64,000 bases of DNA from Daphnia pulex (Eukaryota > Arthropoda > Branchiopoda > Diplostraca > Daphniidae): NCBI RefSeq assembly GCF_021134715.1, contig NC_060023.1:7316001-7380000 (forward strand), in the 5' to 3' direction. Below the pieces are notes generated by a model. It was not told the DNA's origin and did no database searches. It was given only the letters and a program-made list of their open reading frames with translations. Made by a program: the position numbers and the translations under genes. Every line of letters starts with the position of its first letter. Positions within the stretch are counted from its first letter, which is position 1. Positions 32,770 through 44,967 of this stretch are shown one piece after another.

Positions 32770-33600
32770 AAAATAATGTAACACCTTATAATTATGTATT
32801 TGAACTGACAGCTACAAACACGTACAAAAACCATAAACAAAAATGCTCAAAATTAATGACGGAGATATCATTGAAGATCGTTGGCTTGGTCTTAATTTTA
32901 AGAAGTAATTTAATGGTAGGCTGGTATTGCATTGTTTTGAAAGGTTTTGTCGTTCATCAGAAAAGAAATAGTTCTTGAGATTCCGTTGAATTCCATTGAA
33001 TTCGAAATCCATAACACATAAACCATAAAAATCAACGTTAACTCGAAGCACGAAGTAAAACTGTGGTTTTCAGAGAAAACAACGAAGATATTACAATATG
33101 CACTAACAATTCGTGTGACAAAAGCCTACTTAGGACGCAGATGTGAGTCACCTAAATCAAAGTTGTTTGTTTATAAAACGAAATAAGTAGACAGATTATT
33201 GATTCAAACTTGGGTGAAATCGTAAAACCATGAACTCAAGGGAAGGGTTCATAAATCTGCTACAGCAGCATCACAATTTGTCACCGGAAATATAAGTTCA
33301 GAAAGAAAAAGACATGTTTTAACCAGAGGGTGAAATCCTGTCATGTCTTTGGATGACTTTGTGCTGCGTTTCACGCCAATTTATCGGAACATTAGTCGAT
33401 CCTGTCAGGAAATATTAAACCACTCCTAAGTTGATGAGTAGATAAACTTCTAAAAAATGGAACAAACGATTTATTAGGACTTTAGATCGCAAGTGGCACT
33501 TTTAACAATTAAAAATTAATTTTTAACCTGCTCGAACTCCAGCCACAAGCGAAACCAAAGTTTGTTGGCTTCCTCCAAGTTGTCGCAAGAGCCTTACACC
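32770..33600 (+). repeat. Dispersed repeat R2, copy 1
   Basis: The first 75 bp (ACACCTTATAATTATGTATT onward) match the tails of both Gypsy copies. The rest matches 61250-61950 in direct orientation, sharing AACACGAAGCACGAAGTAAA-type words and CATAAATCTGCTACAGCAGC. The 3' end of the repeat carries the last exon of gene family U1. Confidence 0.65.
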
Positions 33601-35120
33601 CGAAAACGAATTTCTTTTTTTAACTCACCATCTACAATATATTTCACTACTCCATAGTGGCCCAGTAGCCTTTGGTCATCCGTCTCATACATCATGGGAA
33701 GATACGCCAGCTTTGAGTAGCTGTAGCTGCTTCGGCCATCCTTTCAAGAGCATCACTTAGTTTTTCTTGACTGCCCACTATTTCCAACTGCCCAAAAAAT
33801 TGCCCATCCTTCCCAGCTTCACCAGCAAAAAGAACTTATTCTGAAGAAAGATTTAAATCTTGAAGCTGAAAAAAAATTACGATTGAACATAACAAATATA
33901 AAAAAATTACCTTATCGACATGTAAGGTAAACACATGGTCGGGCGATGGATTAGGCAACTCGTCACGCAGCAGCTCGAGAAGTCGTTGCAAAGTGACATT
34001 TGTTGGGAAACCATTAATTCCATCCTCAGGAAATTTCCATTCCTTTCTGCATAATGGAATATAACCTTAAATAAAAAGATTACAGAAATTGGATTAAAAA
34101 TGAAAAAAAAACTTAAATTTACTTAATACCACTTCATGTAACCAAAGCTGTTTGACGATGCCCGAAATGCAAGGATCCATGCAAAACGTGTGCTGACATG
34201 GTGGCACTTTCGGTCTATTGTACCGATCCAGGACACGCTGAACGACAGCAGATCACCAACCGTATCAATAATTTCTTGCATCTTCAATAAAATCAACCAA
34301 CAAATTTTTAAGTAGTTAATTCGTGATGATGATACGCGAAACCAAAGTTTGTGGGCTTCCTCCATGTCACGCAAGTAAAGCACTTCGGAGACATTCAATG
34401 CCCAATCCAGGGAATCCATGATTAGTTGAGGATTAACTTCTACATTAATAAAAGCTGCACGGGCACGCATTATTTTCAAGGATCTAATAAATACCACACA
34501 GTTAGAAAGTAAACAAGAATAAAGATAATGTGAAGTTATAGCATTAATTCAGTATCAGAAATCATTTGAAGCCCAAGGCCAAATGGATAGTCGCGGACAG
34601 CGGGATCCTTCATGATACCATCGTATGCCTTCAAGATATACCAAGGACAAACCAGACATTGAACTATACCGATTGCTATAATTAAACAAAAGAATTACTG
34701 TAAACAATATAAAAAAACAGAGAATGTAGGAATATGCTTTACGGAATTTTCAATCTTTCCTACCGTAACCAGATCGCTGCCGTTCCAATCTTCGCTCAAA
34801 AATCCAAAAACATCGGAGGTTGTTCCAGTTGAAGGAAGTAACTTAAGTCGATGATACACGAATTTTTCCAACATGGTAGCACACAAACGGACTTTTGGAC
34901 CGCCATAATCGATTACTTCTCGTTTGCGAAAACTTCCTTCCACAACAAAATTGGTAATAATCACCGAGGGCCTATTCGAATTAAGGTTAAAACTTGGTTG
35001 CTACATTGCAGCATCAAAGTATTCCAAAATCTTTTTCTCGTGAACTTCCACAACGTTTTCAAATTGATTGGGATGATCATAGGCATTTTGGTCGGAATAC
35101 AGCATTTTATCAGTTTATTG
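33540..35120 (-). pseudogene. Unknown gene family U1, longer broken copy
   Basis: On the minus strand, from high to low coordinates: 35110-34695 (ITNFVVEGSFRKREVIDYGG, KFVYHRLKLLPSTGTT), 34497-34320 (FINVEVNPQLIMDSLDWALN, SEVLYLRDMEEAHKLWFR), about 34050-33910 (PEDGINGFPTNVTLQRLLEL, RDELPNPSPDHVFTLHVD), 33840-33610 (GQFFGQLEIVGSQEKLSDAL, RLLGHYGVVKYIVDGELKK) and 33596-33540 (DNLEEANKLWFRLWLEFEQ). Frames break between pieces. No known domain is recognised. Family members also lie at 25214-25663 and 61870-61940. Confidence 0.45.
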
Positions 35121-35284
35121 TGATTAGAAATCATAGCTGAAAAACAAATTAAATAATTAAATTTTGCATCCTTCAGAATAGACAGCTAATAAATTTTTGA
35201 TACAAACCGGAAAGGTAGCTCGGTTGTCGCAAGATCTTGTGAAGACCTCATTGAACTTCACGATGGTATATAAAATGTATAAAA

Positions 35285-35830
35285 CAAACTTAGCAAACGA
35301 TTCAGTTAGTTTTCGTCTGCCATATTTTTCGATGTCCGAATGGCGATGTATATCATTAACTTAAATTAATAGAAAACTCATTAATTAACTCTCGCAGCTG
35401 TCGTTGCGTATTATCTCACATTGAAACAATAATCAAAGGATGAGCTGTTGTCCAAAAAAAAACTATACTATCTTGAAATTTTTATTTTAGTATTTGCGAC
35501 CAAAAACAGTAAAAAAGGATGCAAACATTACCAAACAGTACACAAGAGTGAATGTGATGAAGTCAAAGAAACGTGACAGAAACTTCACAGTTTGGCTCGT
35601 GATCACGAATGAGACGGCGACGACGACGATGGCCCTCTTCTTTAATATGTATATGTATTATTAATATGTATTTTTTCTTCATGTAATATGTATATAACCA
35701 AGACCTTTAATCTATCCTTTCTTATGGACAATTTGATTGAAATAAAAAAACAACAAGTAAAGTGATAATTTAATTTCAAATTTTTGAATTTTATTACATC
35801 GTCGATGATTACAAATGACATTTCCGGTGA
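35285..35830 (+). repeat. Dispersed repeat R1, copy 2
   Basis: Direct-orientation copy of 21020-21545, with the same order of words from TTAGCAAACGATTCA to the AACAAGTAAAGTGATAATTT stretch. It carries a GGCGACGACGACGA microsatellite at the same place. Confidence 0.7.
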
Positions 35831-36002
35831 CAAAATAACTGCTCATCAATAGCCTTTTCTAGGTCTTTAACGGACTTGTGGTAACGTTGTAGCTATTTCA
35901 TTCCATTTCATTCCAGCAGATGAACTAGGCCCAAGCAGTAGGCAGCAAATGCCAGTTGATGGAATGGCACACTGTTCTCCGGAACATCCAGGTTAATATA
36001 AA

Positions 36003-36420
36003 CTATGAAACACAGTAAGCCCATGAACCCCAGAGCAAAAAAAAAAAAAAAAAAACAAACAAACAACCGGTGACGATCCATCCACTGCGAGATAGACTTT
36101 CAGCTGTAAAATCCATTAGGATGCTGACAAGTAGTTCAATTAAACCCAATATTTGAACTTTTACCAAGGAGGTGATTGGCCCATCTAATCCTAGCAGTGG
36201 TTGTTGCTGTTGCTGTTGTTTTTGTTGTTGATGCTGTTGTTGTTGCTGTTGTTGCTGCTGCTGCTTCTTTGGTTTTTCTTTCTTTTCGTGCTGTTCTGGT
36301 GTTGTCGAGACCACATTTATGATGGGTTCAATGGGTTCCTCTTTCTTCGGATCATTAACAAATTCATCCAAAACTTTTGAGAATGTTTTCTTTTTTTCCT
36401 GGATCTGTCATTTTCTGAAA
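36003..36420 (-). pseudogene. Poly-Gln protein ORF with frameshifted start, unassigned
   Basis: The minus strand starts MTDPGKKENILKS and slips by one base. It then reads KVLDEFVNDPKKEEPIEPII and NVVSTTPEQHEKKEKPKK before a run of mostly Gln codons (CAA/CAG) and a hydrophobic tail (LVKVQILGLIELLVSILMDF). The Gln run spans about 36195-36265. The acidic/basic start looks coding, but I cannot name it. Confidence 0.35.
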
Positions 36421-36454
36421 TAGAGAAAGGTAAATATTACATTTTATGCATACA

Positions 36455-36725
36455 ACAATGGAATGAAATGGCATGGAAAGAACTCTGGGCGGCGTTGATT
36501 GCTTGCTAAAGTTTCTCCATGGCAACGACTCGGCGCTGATTCAAAAATCTTACCTCTTTGCGCTTGGTAATCAAGCGGTCAATATTTTAAATCTATTCGT
36601 AACCTTTGGTGACACATTTTTGCCCTCACCGCAGAGTTATGATGATCTTTGCTACGACATAATCAGGATGTACCATGTTTTTGATAATCTTCACGCCATG
36701 GGCAATTATTCAGAATGTTTATTGC
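36455..36725 (+). pseudogene. ARMH3: ARMH3 (C10orf76)-like exon fragment
   Basis: The plus strand reads WNEMAWKELWAALIAC, loses one base, and resumes LKFLHGNDSALIQKSYLF, ALGNQAVNILNLFVTFGD and TFLPSPQSYDDLCYDIIRMY, then HVFDNLHAMG. This is the conserved C-terminal armadillo-like region of ARMH3, a Golgi PI4KB and GBF1 partner, where EMAWRELW, NIFN.FITYGDTFLP and YDELYYE(I/L)(I/V)RMH are hallmarks. Only one exon is present, with a frameshift, and it runs directly into an R1 repeat piece at 36740. Confidence 0.65.
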
Positions 36726-36744
36726 ACAACTTCTTTATTGTAAT

Positions 36745-36910
36745 AAGCAAACAGTACCAAACAGTACACAAGAGTGAATGTGATGAAGTCAAAGAAACGC
36801 GTCACAGTGCGGCTCGTGATCACGAACGAGACGGTGACGACGACAAAGGTCCTCTTCTTTAATATGTATATATATTATTAATATGTATTTCCTCTTCATG
36901 TGCTGATATG
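36745..36910 (+). repeat. Dispersed repeat R1, copy 3 (partial)
   Basis: It shares ACAGTACACAAGAGTGAATG through TATTTCCTCTTCATGT with the other two copies and starts abruptly after the ARMH3 fragment. Confidence 0.65.
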
Positions 36911-37905
36911 TGGTTTTTATCGCGTTGCATAAGTATTCGTATGGCTGAGAGGCCTAGTAGGAAATGGGCTTACTTTTGAGGCCAATTATTCGGTAACTAC
37001 GTAATATTATAGGGTTAGAAAGTTCTTTAAAAAAAGAGCTGCAATAGCTCTATGTGTGGTCAAAGATCACATTCTTAAAGTTTCATTTATAGTAATGAAA
37101 TTGAATATGAAAACACGAATTATAAGTTTTCCGTTTTTTCCCCTCGATTCCCCCTCACCAGTGTTGCCTTATCCCAAAATCTCTTTCTTTCCTTGGACGG
37201 AAGAGGGAGAAAGAGAAAGGGTGAAGATTTTGGGATATGGCACATTTTTTACCAAAACTAAGGAAGGTAAAACACAAGTTAAGTTCGTTCACCACGTATC
37301 GACTACTAATGGCAGGCGTAACCACATCAAGAATGTTTTGGCGATTATGCTTTTTTACCTTAACATCTATTTACTAAAAACAAGGAACGCAGTTGGATTG
37401 CTAATTTTGTAGCGACACGACACAAAACTCGCCAATAGCGGTGTTTACTCAACTATATACCAGTGAAAACAAGGGCCTGTTCCGTACCTGGAATAAGAGA
37501 AGATTCTCAACAGTTAATGACAGAAAGCAGTCACTACTTGTGATTTTAAAGTTGTTTTTACAGATAGTAAATGTTGGAAATCAGTTTAAAAAATGTAGTA
37601 TTTTATGCCATGCAAAGATGCTGATCATACTAACTATATACTAATAATAGCTACATAAAAACTAAAGCAAACTATAGCTATTTACTAATTATATCCCTCT
37701 TGCAAAAGAAATTCAAAACTGACTAAATTTTAAGCACTTACTGCGCTCTACCGCAAAAAATTTCAATCGCGATATAGAAACTCTCCGTGAAGATGGAATA
37801 GTCCAACAAGGAATTTGTTGACTGGTGATAACAGAAATGAATCTTTTATCAGTAAACCACTGCACCATACACGAAAACGGTGTATGTTTATGCCTACTTC
37901 AATAA
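36911..37905. other. Spacer with an imperfect hairpin
   Basis: At about 37170-37240, TATCCCAAAATCTCTTTCTT is mirrored by GAGAAAGAGAAAGGGTGAAG followed by ATTTTGGGATA, forming an imperfect 25-30 bp stem. The 118-codon ORF at 37056-37412 spans the hairpin and lacks domains. Confidence 0.4.
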
Positions 37906-39870
37906 TTGTGTCCCTGTTTCGCATTTAATTACAGAACACAATCTCATGAGTCACATATAATGAGACTTACGTCAATAAAAGAAAAACTGAGAAATCTTGA
38001 GTCACTGCTCATCAAACAACAACTGATTATAAAAATCCTGCATTCATTGCTGACAAGTTATCGTGCCTTTCAATCAGCATGGAAGAGTGTAACGGTATCT
38101 CAACAGAGAATACAGAACCTCACGGTTCGACTCATTGGAGAAGAAGCCTTAACTAAAAATTTGAATACAGGCGAGATGGATCCAGCAGACAACTGCAGAC
38201 GTGGCCTTCTTTGCTGAACATACTCACCCAACAGCATCTGACGCAGCCTTTCAGTCACCAAGGGGTAGATTTGGAGGATGTCCAGCTTTCAAGAGAGGTA
38301 GTAGAGTATTTCGTTGCAGAGGTGGAGGATTTGGAAACAGGACTGATTTCAGCAACAACCTAAACAAGGGTGAATCCAACTCTATCTTCGTCTGTTTCAG
38401 CTGTTACCATGTAGGACACAAGGCCTATAACTTATCCAACAAACGGAATGAAGACAGAAAACAACAAAGAAATGGCAGTTTCAACAAGAACCGTACCTCC
38501 TTTTGGTGTGTCTCATCATAACTCTGTATTGTTGTCAATCAACCGGACAATTGGTTTGCTGATTCTGCTGCCTTCAGTCACATGAAGGACAAGAGGTTGT
38601 TCTTTACCACGTTTAAAGAAATACCCCCAGGTGCTTGGAATGTAAATGGAATTGGAGGAATAGAGCTGGAAGCACGAGATATTGGGAACATTAATGTAAC
38701 AACCTTCATTGAAGGAGAAGAAACAAAAGAAACATTTCAAGACGTACTGTTCGTTTCAAATCTATCAGTCAATTTCTTCTCCGTTGGAAAAGTCACGGAA
38801 GCCGGCCTTGAAATTCATTTCAAAGGAAGGAAGGTATTTAATTGAGTGGAATAATTTTTTATACTGCTGAGTCACCTATCTATTTACATCTCAGGCATCC
38901 TTCAGTATAAACGACATCACCATACATGGTAGGAGAGAGGGTGGCGACTCTCTCTTTCAGTTGAGTGTACTGGCAGAAAGCTGTAAACAACGTGAAGACT
39001 TTGAAGATACAGCAGCGTCAACAGCGTCCGTCCACCTTCTCGATCAACACTTTGCACATGAAATTGCAGAGATGTAGCCAAAAAAATCAAGTGAAAGGCC
39101 GTCAAGGATACCAATCTTGACCCTGGACAAGATAACAAAGCCAAACCGTGTGACGGCTGCATGAAAGGAAAGATCCACTGACTACCCTTCCCAACCAAAG
39201 GGAGGGAGAGAGCTGAGAGATTTGGTGATCTCGTCCATGGCGACGTGGGAATAGTCAACATCAACACTCCGGATGGCTGCAAGTTCTGCTCACTGCTGAA
39301 GAATGATTAGTACACAGAATTTACCACCACAAAACTCTTGAGGAAGAGAAGTGAAGCCACCACCCACGTCATTGAGTTCTGTTGGAAGATCAAGACTCAA
39401 ACGGGACGTCCAGTAAACATTCTGAGAAATGATCAAGGGGCGGAGTATCGTGGACAACGAGTATCGTCAAACGAGCTGCCGGTATACTCCACAACAGAAT
39501 GGCGTTAGCGAAAGAGCAAACGGAAAATAATAGAAGGCGTAAGAAGTTTACTTTACAACGCCCATTATTACCGCCAATCGCCTAACGCAGGAAATAACGT
39601 AAAAGAGCTATGGGGAGAGTTCCAATCTACGTCACAATCTATGTCAGGAACAGGATCCTAACGGCCCAAACGAAGACCACTCCCTATGAAAAATTCTTCG
39701 GAAGTGCTGTGTGGGTGTGAAGCAAAAGTTTTTATTCCCTCTGAACTACGACTGAAAATCAACCTGGCTTCTCAAAGTGGATGGTTAGGAGTGATACTGT
39801 GAGAACACAAAAGGTTGGCGTATATAGATCCCCCAAACAAGAAAACAGTGTAAGGTAATGACTTTGTGTG
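37906..39870 (+). mobile_element. Copia LTR retrotransposon remnant
   Basis: Gag: LTSIKEKLRNLESLLIKQQL and NLTVRLIGEEAL, then a zinc knuckle (CFSCYHVGHKAYNLS). Protease: WFADSAAFSHMKDKRLFFTT, with the catalytic Asp in an altered DSA (DSG usual), then LFVSNLSVNFFSVGKVTEAG. Integrase: CMKGK, FGDLVHGDVG, ILRNDQGAEYRGQ (catalytic DQGAEY) and VFIPSELRLKIN in several frames. It ends before reverse transcriptase. Many stops and shifts are present. Confidence 0.8.
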
Positions 39871-40020
39871 TTCTATTCTCATATTATATCAGGTGTGTAT
39901 GTGTGAGATAGTTCTATACAAATAAACTGATCAGTCTGTGGTTAGACTGATACTCTGAACAACTGTATAACTTACTTAAACAATTAATGGCCCACACTGC
40001 TTTTCTCTCTTCTCAAGCTT

Positions 40021-40640
40021 AGCTACAACCCGACTCATTTTTGGACCCAGGGACTACTCAGCATATGTACTATGAACGTTCGCTGTTCTTTTCATTTCAA
40101 CAAAATTTAATCCCTTCGTCCGGGACTGAGGTGGATAAATGGAATCGGCCAGAGTCACGTCGAAATTCTGTGAACAGGAGACATCAACATCATAAATCAG
40201 TAAATAACATCGACCAGAGCATAAACTTCAGTGAAGCAATTTTTGTTCCCAAACTGGGAAATAATCTTGTCTCTGCCGGATCAATAACGGCAAAAGTAGG
40301 AGAAATATGCTTCGTCAATACATACGTTAACGTCATCCGAGACTGTATCCTGCAACTCGTCGGCACACGCGCTGGCGCAACCCTTAACCGACTTGATACA
40401 AAGGCTCCCTATCAATCAAAGAACTTCCCTAAATGCTTTTCCTTCTCTTCTTGACCCATCGCCCAGCTTATTCCACGAAAGGCAACGCCGTCTCGTGCAC
40501 CTAAACTATCAAATTATTATTCAAATGGTGAACACCGGAGCATTCATTGGCCTAAACCTAACGGATGGGACACTACCTCCCGCCGAAGACACGGATGATT
40601 TTCTTCTGGAAAATTCTTATTCTTCTGCATTGTTAAAATA
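40021..40640 (+). mobile_element. Second Copia fragment: protease and pre-integrase
   Basis: The frame DPGTTQHMYYERSLFFSF (DSGAS.HM-type site changed to DPGTT) continues INFSEAIFVPKLGNNLVSAG and CILQLVGTRAGATLNRLDT. The GAG-pre-integrase block follows in another frame (RLVHLNYQIIIQMVNTGAFI, GLNLTDGTLPPA). Its sequence differs from the neighbouring Copia at 37.9 kb, so it is a different family. It is truncated at both ends. Confidence 0.75.
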
Positions 40641-40889
40641 GCAAGACATTACTTGATTGGGCATAGAAATATCTTGATCACTTTATTTTTTAAATGCGCA
40701 TACTGAGAAAAGAGATCATGTTTACTAGTTAATTTCTTCACGTTCGAATCCGTAGCAATTTTTAAAATTCTAATATAGTTATGCAATTCATTTTTGGTCT
40801 TTGGTAGCGCAAATAAAGGGATACGCTTAATAACAGCAAGTAAATGTGGGCTTGTACTTCAAGGGCTATGTTCTACAAAGTAAAATAAA

Positions 40890-41480
40890 TATTAAAAGTC
40901 AATTGCCAAAAACGAAATGAAAGATTGAAAAAATACATCATCAAAATCACTGTCTTGATATTCTTCGTCTGATTCCACATATTCCACAAAACCTTCTTCC
41001 ACAAGGCAAGTAGGTGAATCTGAAATATGCCGATCAATTACACAGTTAGTTTCTTCTTATAATTCGTAATGTTCTTCTACCTTTTGTTGATTGTGTACAA
41101 GCTGTTTCCATGGTAAGACACGTGATTTCTGTTTTAGACCTTTCATTTTTTAGCAGACTCTCAATTTCATATTAAATCAAATAACTGTTATTTTGTTAAA
41201 TTGTATAAATATAAGAAATGTTTGATACCATTTGCGTAACGATGGTTACAATATTGTCTATGTCTTTATATTTAGTGTGATGAGTATTTTTTTAATAGAT
41301 GCTTTGTAAAGCTTTTCTACCTCATCAGTAGCTAAATTTTCATTAATTTTCCTTTTTTGTATTTTGAGATAAGCTTACGCGCCTTATCCATTATTGTTTT
41401 TTGGAGCACTTAAAGTATTGATGAAAGTAAATTTTTTGATATTTTTAATTGACTTGTTAGACTTTTGAATGGTGTCCTGC
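40890..41480 (-). other. Unassigned minus-strand exon-like pieces
   Basis: The minus-strand reading includes QKSNKSIKNIKKFTFINTLS (about 41460-41390), LATDEVEKLYKASIKKIL, MKGLKQKSRVLPWKQLVHNQ and an acidic stretch SDSPTCLVEEGFVEYVESDE (about 41010-40945). These look like small exons of one gene but cannot be joined with confidence. Confidence 0.25.
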
Positions 41481-41504
41481 ATGTCGCAGTATTTTGTAAG
41501 AAAT

Positions 41505-42400
41505 TTTTTTCTTTTCAGTTTACATCTGGTGAACCAAAAGGAATTGCTTCCGCAACCTCTATTATGAGACCCACGCTCAAAGGAAATGTGAAGGAAGCCA
41601 TTCAAATGGTTGACAGGATGATTTCAGTGAATAACACTCAGCTTGCTATCAGGTAACTTTTCATTATTCTTTTTCTCTCGCATTATCCTGAATATTGTCT
41701 GTCATTTTCTTGAACTTATTATCGTCACTTTACTGAAATGGTACTTTTTACTTTGTGTTTAGGTGGCCTCAAGAGGGTTGCACGGGATTACACAATGTGA
41801 TTTATACAATGTCTACGAATATTGAATCAGGATTCAGATCTGCCTTTCCCTTAGAGATCTCTGGTAAATTGTGATGTATTTTTGGTAAACTGACAAATTT
41901 GAAATTTTTGTTTCCAGGATATCATTCCAGATGACATCAATACACTAAAAGATGCCAGGGCTAAACTTCTAAAGTAATTTCCGTAACCAAATCTTCAAGA
42001 TATTTTGGAATGGGAAGCATCATCTGCATCAGCAGGTTAAGTCCCAGCCTGTCGTAAAAGTCTGTTTAGAAAAGATGACATTCAAAACGACGAAAACAAA
42101 TCACCTTTTCAAAAGAGATGCTCTGGGAATAAAAACGCACCATCAGCAAACAGACTGAGGGATATGATAAAGTAATACTGTGTCTATTTTGTTTTCTTAA
42201 CATCAGTTGAACTTAAATATTTCATTTCATCAGGAATTCAACGACCTGAAAATGAAAGTAAGGAAATTAGAAGATGATTTGTCTTTAGCAAAAAAAACTA
42301 GGCTAAAAAAGAAGATTAAATCATGGAACTTGAGGACAAAGTTAAGAGTTTGCGGTCGCTTTGTGAAGCTCCATGAGAGTTAACCGAACGTAAGTATATA
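41505..42400 (+). other. Unassigned multi-exon gene fragment
   Basis: After a TTTTCAG acceptor: FTSGEPKGIASATSIMRPTL, KGNVKEAIQMVDRMISVNNT, QLAIR, then a GTAACT donor. After TTTAG: WPQEGCTGLHNVIYTMSTNI, ESGFRSAFPLEISG. After TTCCAG: DIIPDDINTLKDARAKLLK. Later pieces give SPACRKSLFRKDDIQNDENK and a coil (EFNDLKMKVRKLEDDLSLAK, MELEDKVKSLRSLCEAP). Successive exons fit small introns, but one or more joins are out of frame. Family unknown. Confidence 0.4.
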
Positions 42401-43074
42401 TAAGCTTGTGTAAATTCTTTGCAACGAACTTCAATTATATGATTTTTTGATTTTGTCTTTCAGACATGCGAGAAAATCTCACTAACTTTGGATATTCTTA
42501 AAGTTTTTAAGAATAAGACCCTGCTTGTTTTCAGCGTTCCAAGTTCTAACTTAGGGAGCCAAACAGCAGATCTACCACGACAAAAAAGGCCAATTCCGAA
42601 AGAATGGTAGGCTACACTTTATTACAATTAATAATTTTTGTTAAAGTAATTGTATCGATTTTAAAGGTTCCTCTCGATGGGAATTTGATGGTTTGATATA
42701 ATTCTTTACGCGATGCCTATATATATGGAAGAGGTGGCAATTCATCAGTTGAGGCCATAAATGCGTATGCCGTAAGTTTGTCGGGCACACGTTGCCCCTC
42801 TATCCCCAACAGCGTGCCTAAAACGAAATAAGCCGTTGATCTCAAAACTGCAATTCAAAGCAAGGTTTTTCTTTTGCTACGAAACAAATTGCGTTCTATA
42901 TGTTGGTTCATTAATTCCCGATTTAGATTTCATAACTTCTCGCTGGACGGCATGGCATCAGGGGGACAAATCAATGATTCCAGAGAGTAAACGTGACCAT
43001 CAAGTTGAGGCTCAACATTGCTCACATTTCTTCCAGGAAAAACCGGAAAAAGGTGGCTGCTGTTGTTGGGGACG

Positions 43075-43368
43075 TCAGCACTGAAATTTCAGATGCAGAT
43101 TTAATGGATATACCTTCAGAATCTGGCCAAGGACAAAGACGAAGAGGTCGACGATGAGAACGATGATTTCTATTATTTCACTTTGCTCTATTATATTATT
43201 CTGGACTGCCAGTGTCCTCTTTAGCTCTTTTGGAGTCATTGCCAGAGTCGTAGTCGTTCCTTTTACTTCAAAGCCATGGGTATGTTGGCTCTCTCTAATG
43301 AGATTCTGCTCAAAATCTTTATACACTTGAACACTAGTCAACTGTTTAGTCTGATCCATTCCTGCCAT
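43075..43368 (-). CDS. Uncharacterised 97-codon ORF
   Basis: It starts MAGMDQTKQLTSVQVYKDFE, with a hydrophilic front half (TTTTLAMTPKELKRTLAVQN) and a hydrophobic tail (IIVLIVDLFVFVLGQIL) that could be one membrane segment. It begins about 70 bp from the LTR-like repeat at 43440. No family is recognised. Confidence 0.3.
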   Translation of the reverse strand: MAGMDQTKQLTSVQVYKDFEQNLIRESQHTHGFEVKGTTTTLAMTPKELKRTLAVQNNIIEQSEIIEIIVLIVDLFVFVLGQILKVYPLNLHLKFQC

Positions 43369-43439
43369 CGTTAAAGTTATTGTTTACGTAATGATAACAG
43401 ATTATGGAAAAAAAAGTTTATAGAAAGGCAAGTGTTTGA

Positions 43440-44178
43440 GTGTAATTTGTAAACAAGTAAAATCAATAAATACATAAAGTATTACAGTTAAATTACCACA
43501 CTTCCCTTACAGCAACTATTTTAAAGATAAATTCAACGCAAATCCAAATAGGCCTAATCCTACGCAGATAGTTGTCAAATCAAGACTCCGGACCACAATG
43601 AGGAATCCGCTATTAAAATCCCTCACTATTTTCCTCGACATGTGTCTATTGTGTCTCATTTTGAAATTTTTTTTATCTAATTAATGGGAGTTTGGTCCAG
43701 TTTGATCCCAATATGACAGAAGGCGGTGAAGTTGTCTAAAGATGGTTAAATCCAACCAAACATTGGCTAGCACGCTCTATAAATTTGCTTAAATCATCGT
43801 GGGCAAAATTAAAAAAAAAAAAAAATGAGCAATAACACAGCGACAACGAGATTGTAAACAAAGATTTTTAAAACGCAGCATGTTGATGAACTGATTAAAA
43901 AGTTCTTTGTATTGTGATGGGCCAGAAGAGAATTAAAATCGTGATGAACAGAGAAGAGAAAAAGTTTCTAAGAATTTTTTTTTTGGCAGGAGTCCATCAC
44001 AGGAATATCTGATATGTTGTGATTTTGCTTCGCTGGCGTTCCAAGGCGTGACTCCAAAACTCTCCCGTGGCTATTTGTAACAGTCTAAGGTTGTTGACAG
44101 TAAGGACGGGTTTTTGGCGTCGTCTGTTTAGGATTTGAAATATCGTATCCTTTACTCAATAAACCAACGTTTTATTGT
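43440..44178 (+). repeat. Solo-LTR-like repeat, copy 2
   Basis: Direct copy of 13009-13739 with the same TATAAA box and the same AATAAACCAACG stretch at its end. It differs by a few small indels, such as a run of extra A residues at about 43815. Confidence 0.55.
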
Positions 44179-44965
44179 CAACTCGGTTCGGTTTTAGTAT
44201 AAGCAGTAGTTTTTACCGTCCACCTTTTACGTCCAGCTGTTTGGCGGTTTAACTTAAAATAAGACCAAAACCAATTAGAATGCCCCACCCAATAAGTTTT
44301 CAGCTAAGTGAAATTCAACATACTAAGTTTTCATTCTTCTGGGTAAAATGTTTAGCTTATTCTTTTTCTCATTGTCAACAAAAAAATTTCAACTTCATTC
44401 GAATAATGTACAAAGGTTAAGGTAGGCTATAAGAGAATTATGAGAATTAAAACGAAAGTCATCCTCCTCTAGATTGCGGTTATTATATTTTTAAATCTCA
44501 GTACTATAATCAAGCCTCTTCGTGGCGCCTTCGAGATTTTTATTCTGCCTTTTTGTCTTTTTTCTTGATAAAAAATTTTGTTTTCGCAGTGTCCTCTTTG
44601 TTTGTTATGTTTTACTCCTACTGTCGCACCTACTGTATAGAAGAAAACTCCGAAAGAGTAATTCTGTAATAAAACTGTTTGAAATGTAGCACTTTTGCTG
44701 GATTCTGTTTTCTTTCCTACTCTTTAGTGTTAATTTTTATCTCTACATGAAGTTTTCCTTGATCGTCCGTCATTGTTGTTGCTGTGGTTTGGATCGTGTG
44801 ATTTTTAATTCTTGCGATTTCCTTTTCGTTACTTTTGTAAGTAAATCATAATGTGTTTTCAAATTTGCTATTTGAGTTTTAATTTGTGTCTCACAGAATG
44901 ATAGCGGAATCTTAAGTTGTCTAGATGTTTCTGTGGGAAAGAATGTTTGGTTGACACACATACAC
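44179..44965. other. No gene supported
   Basis: AT-rich. A 63-codon minus-strand ORF (44770-44961) is Lys/Thr-rich with a Gln tail and may be a coil fragment. Confidence 0.35.
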
Positions 44966-44967
44966 CT

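Noticed and set aside
36473..36862. 129-codon plus-strand ORF as a real gene
   Set aside because: Its start lies after a lost base in an ARMH3 exon and its end reads into repeat R1; it is a pseudogene read-through.
39849..39962. Possible solo Copia LTR after the Copia remnant
   Set aside because: It starts TG, ends CA and has AATAAA, but no second copy or target duplication is visible, so support is too thin.
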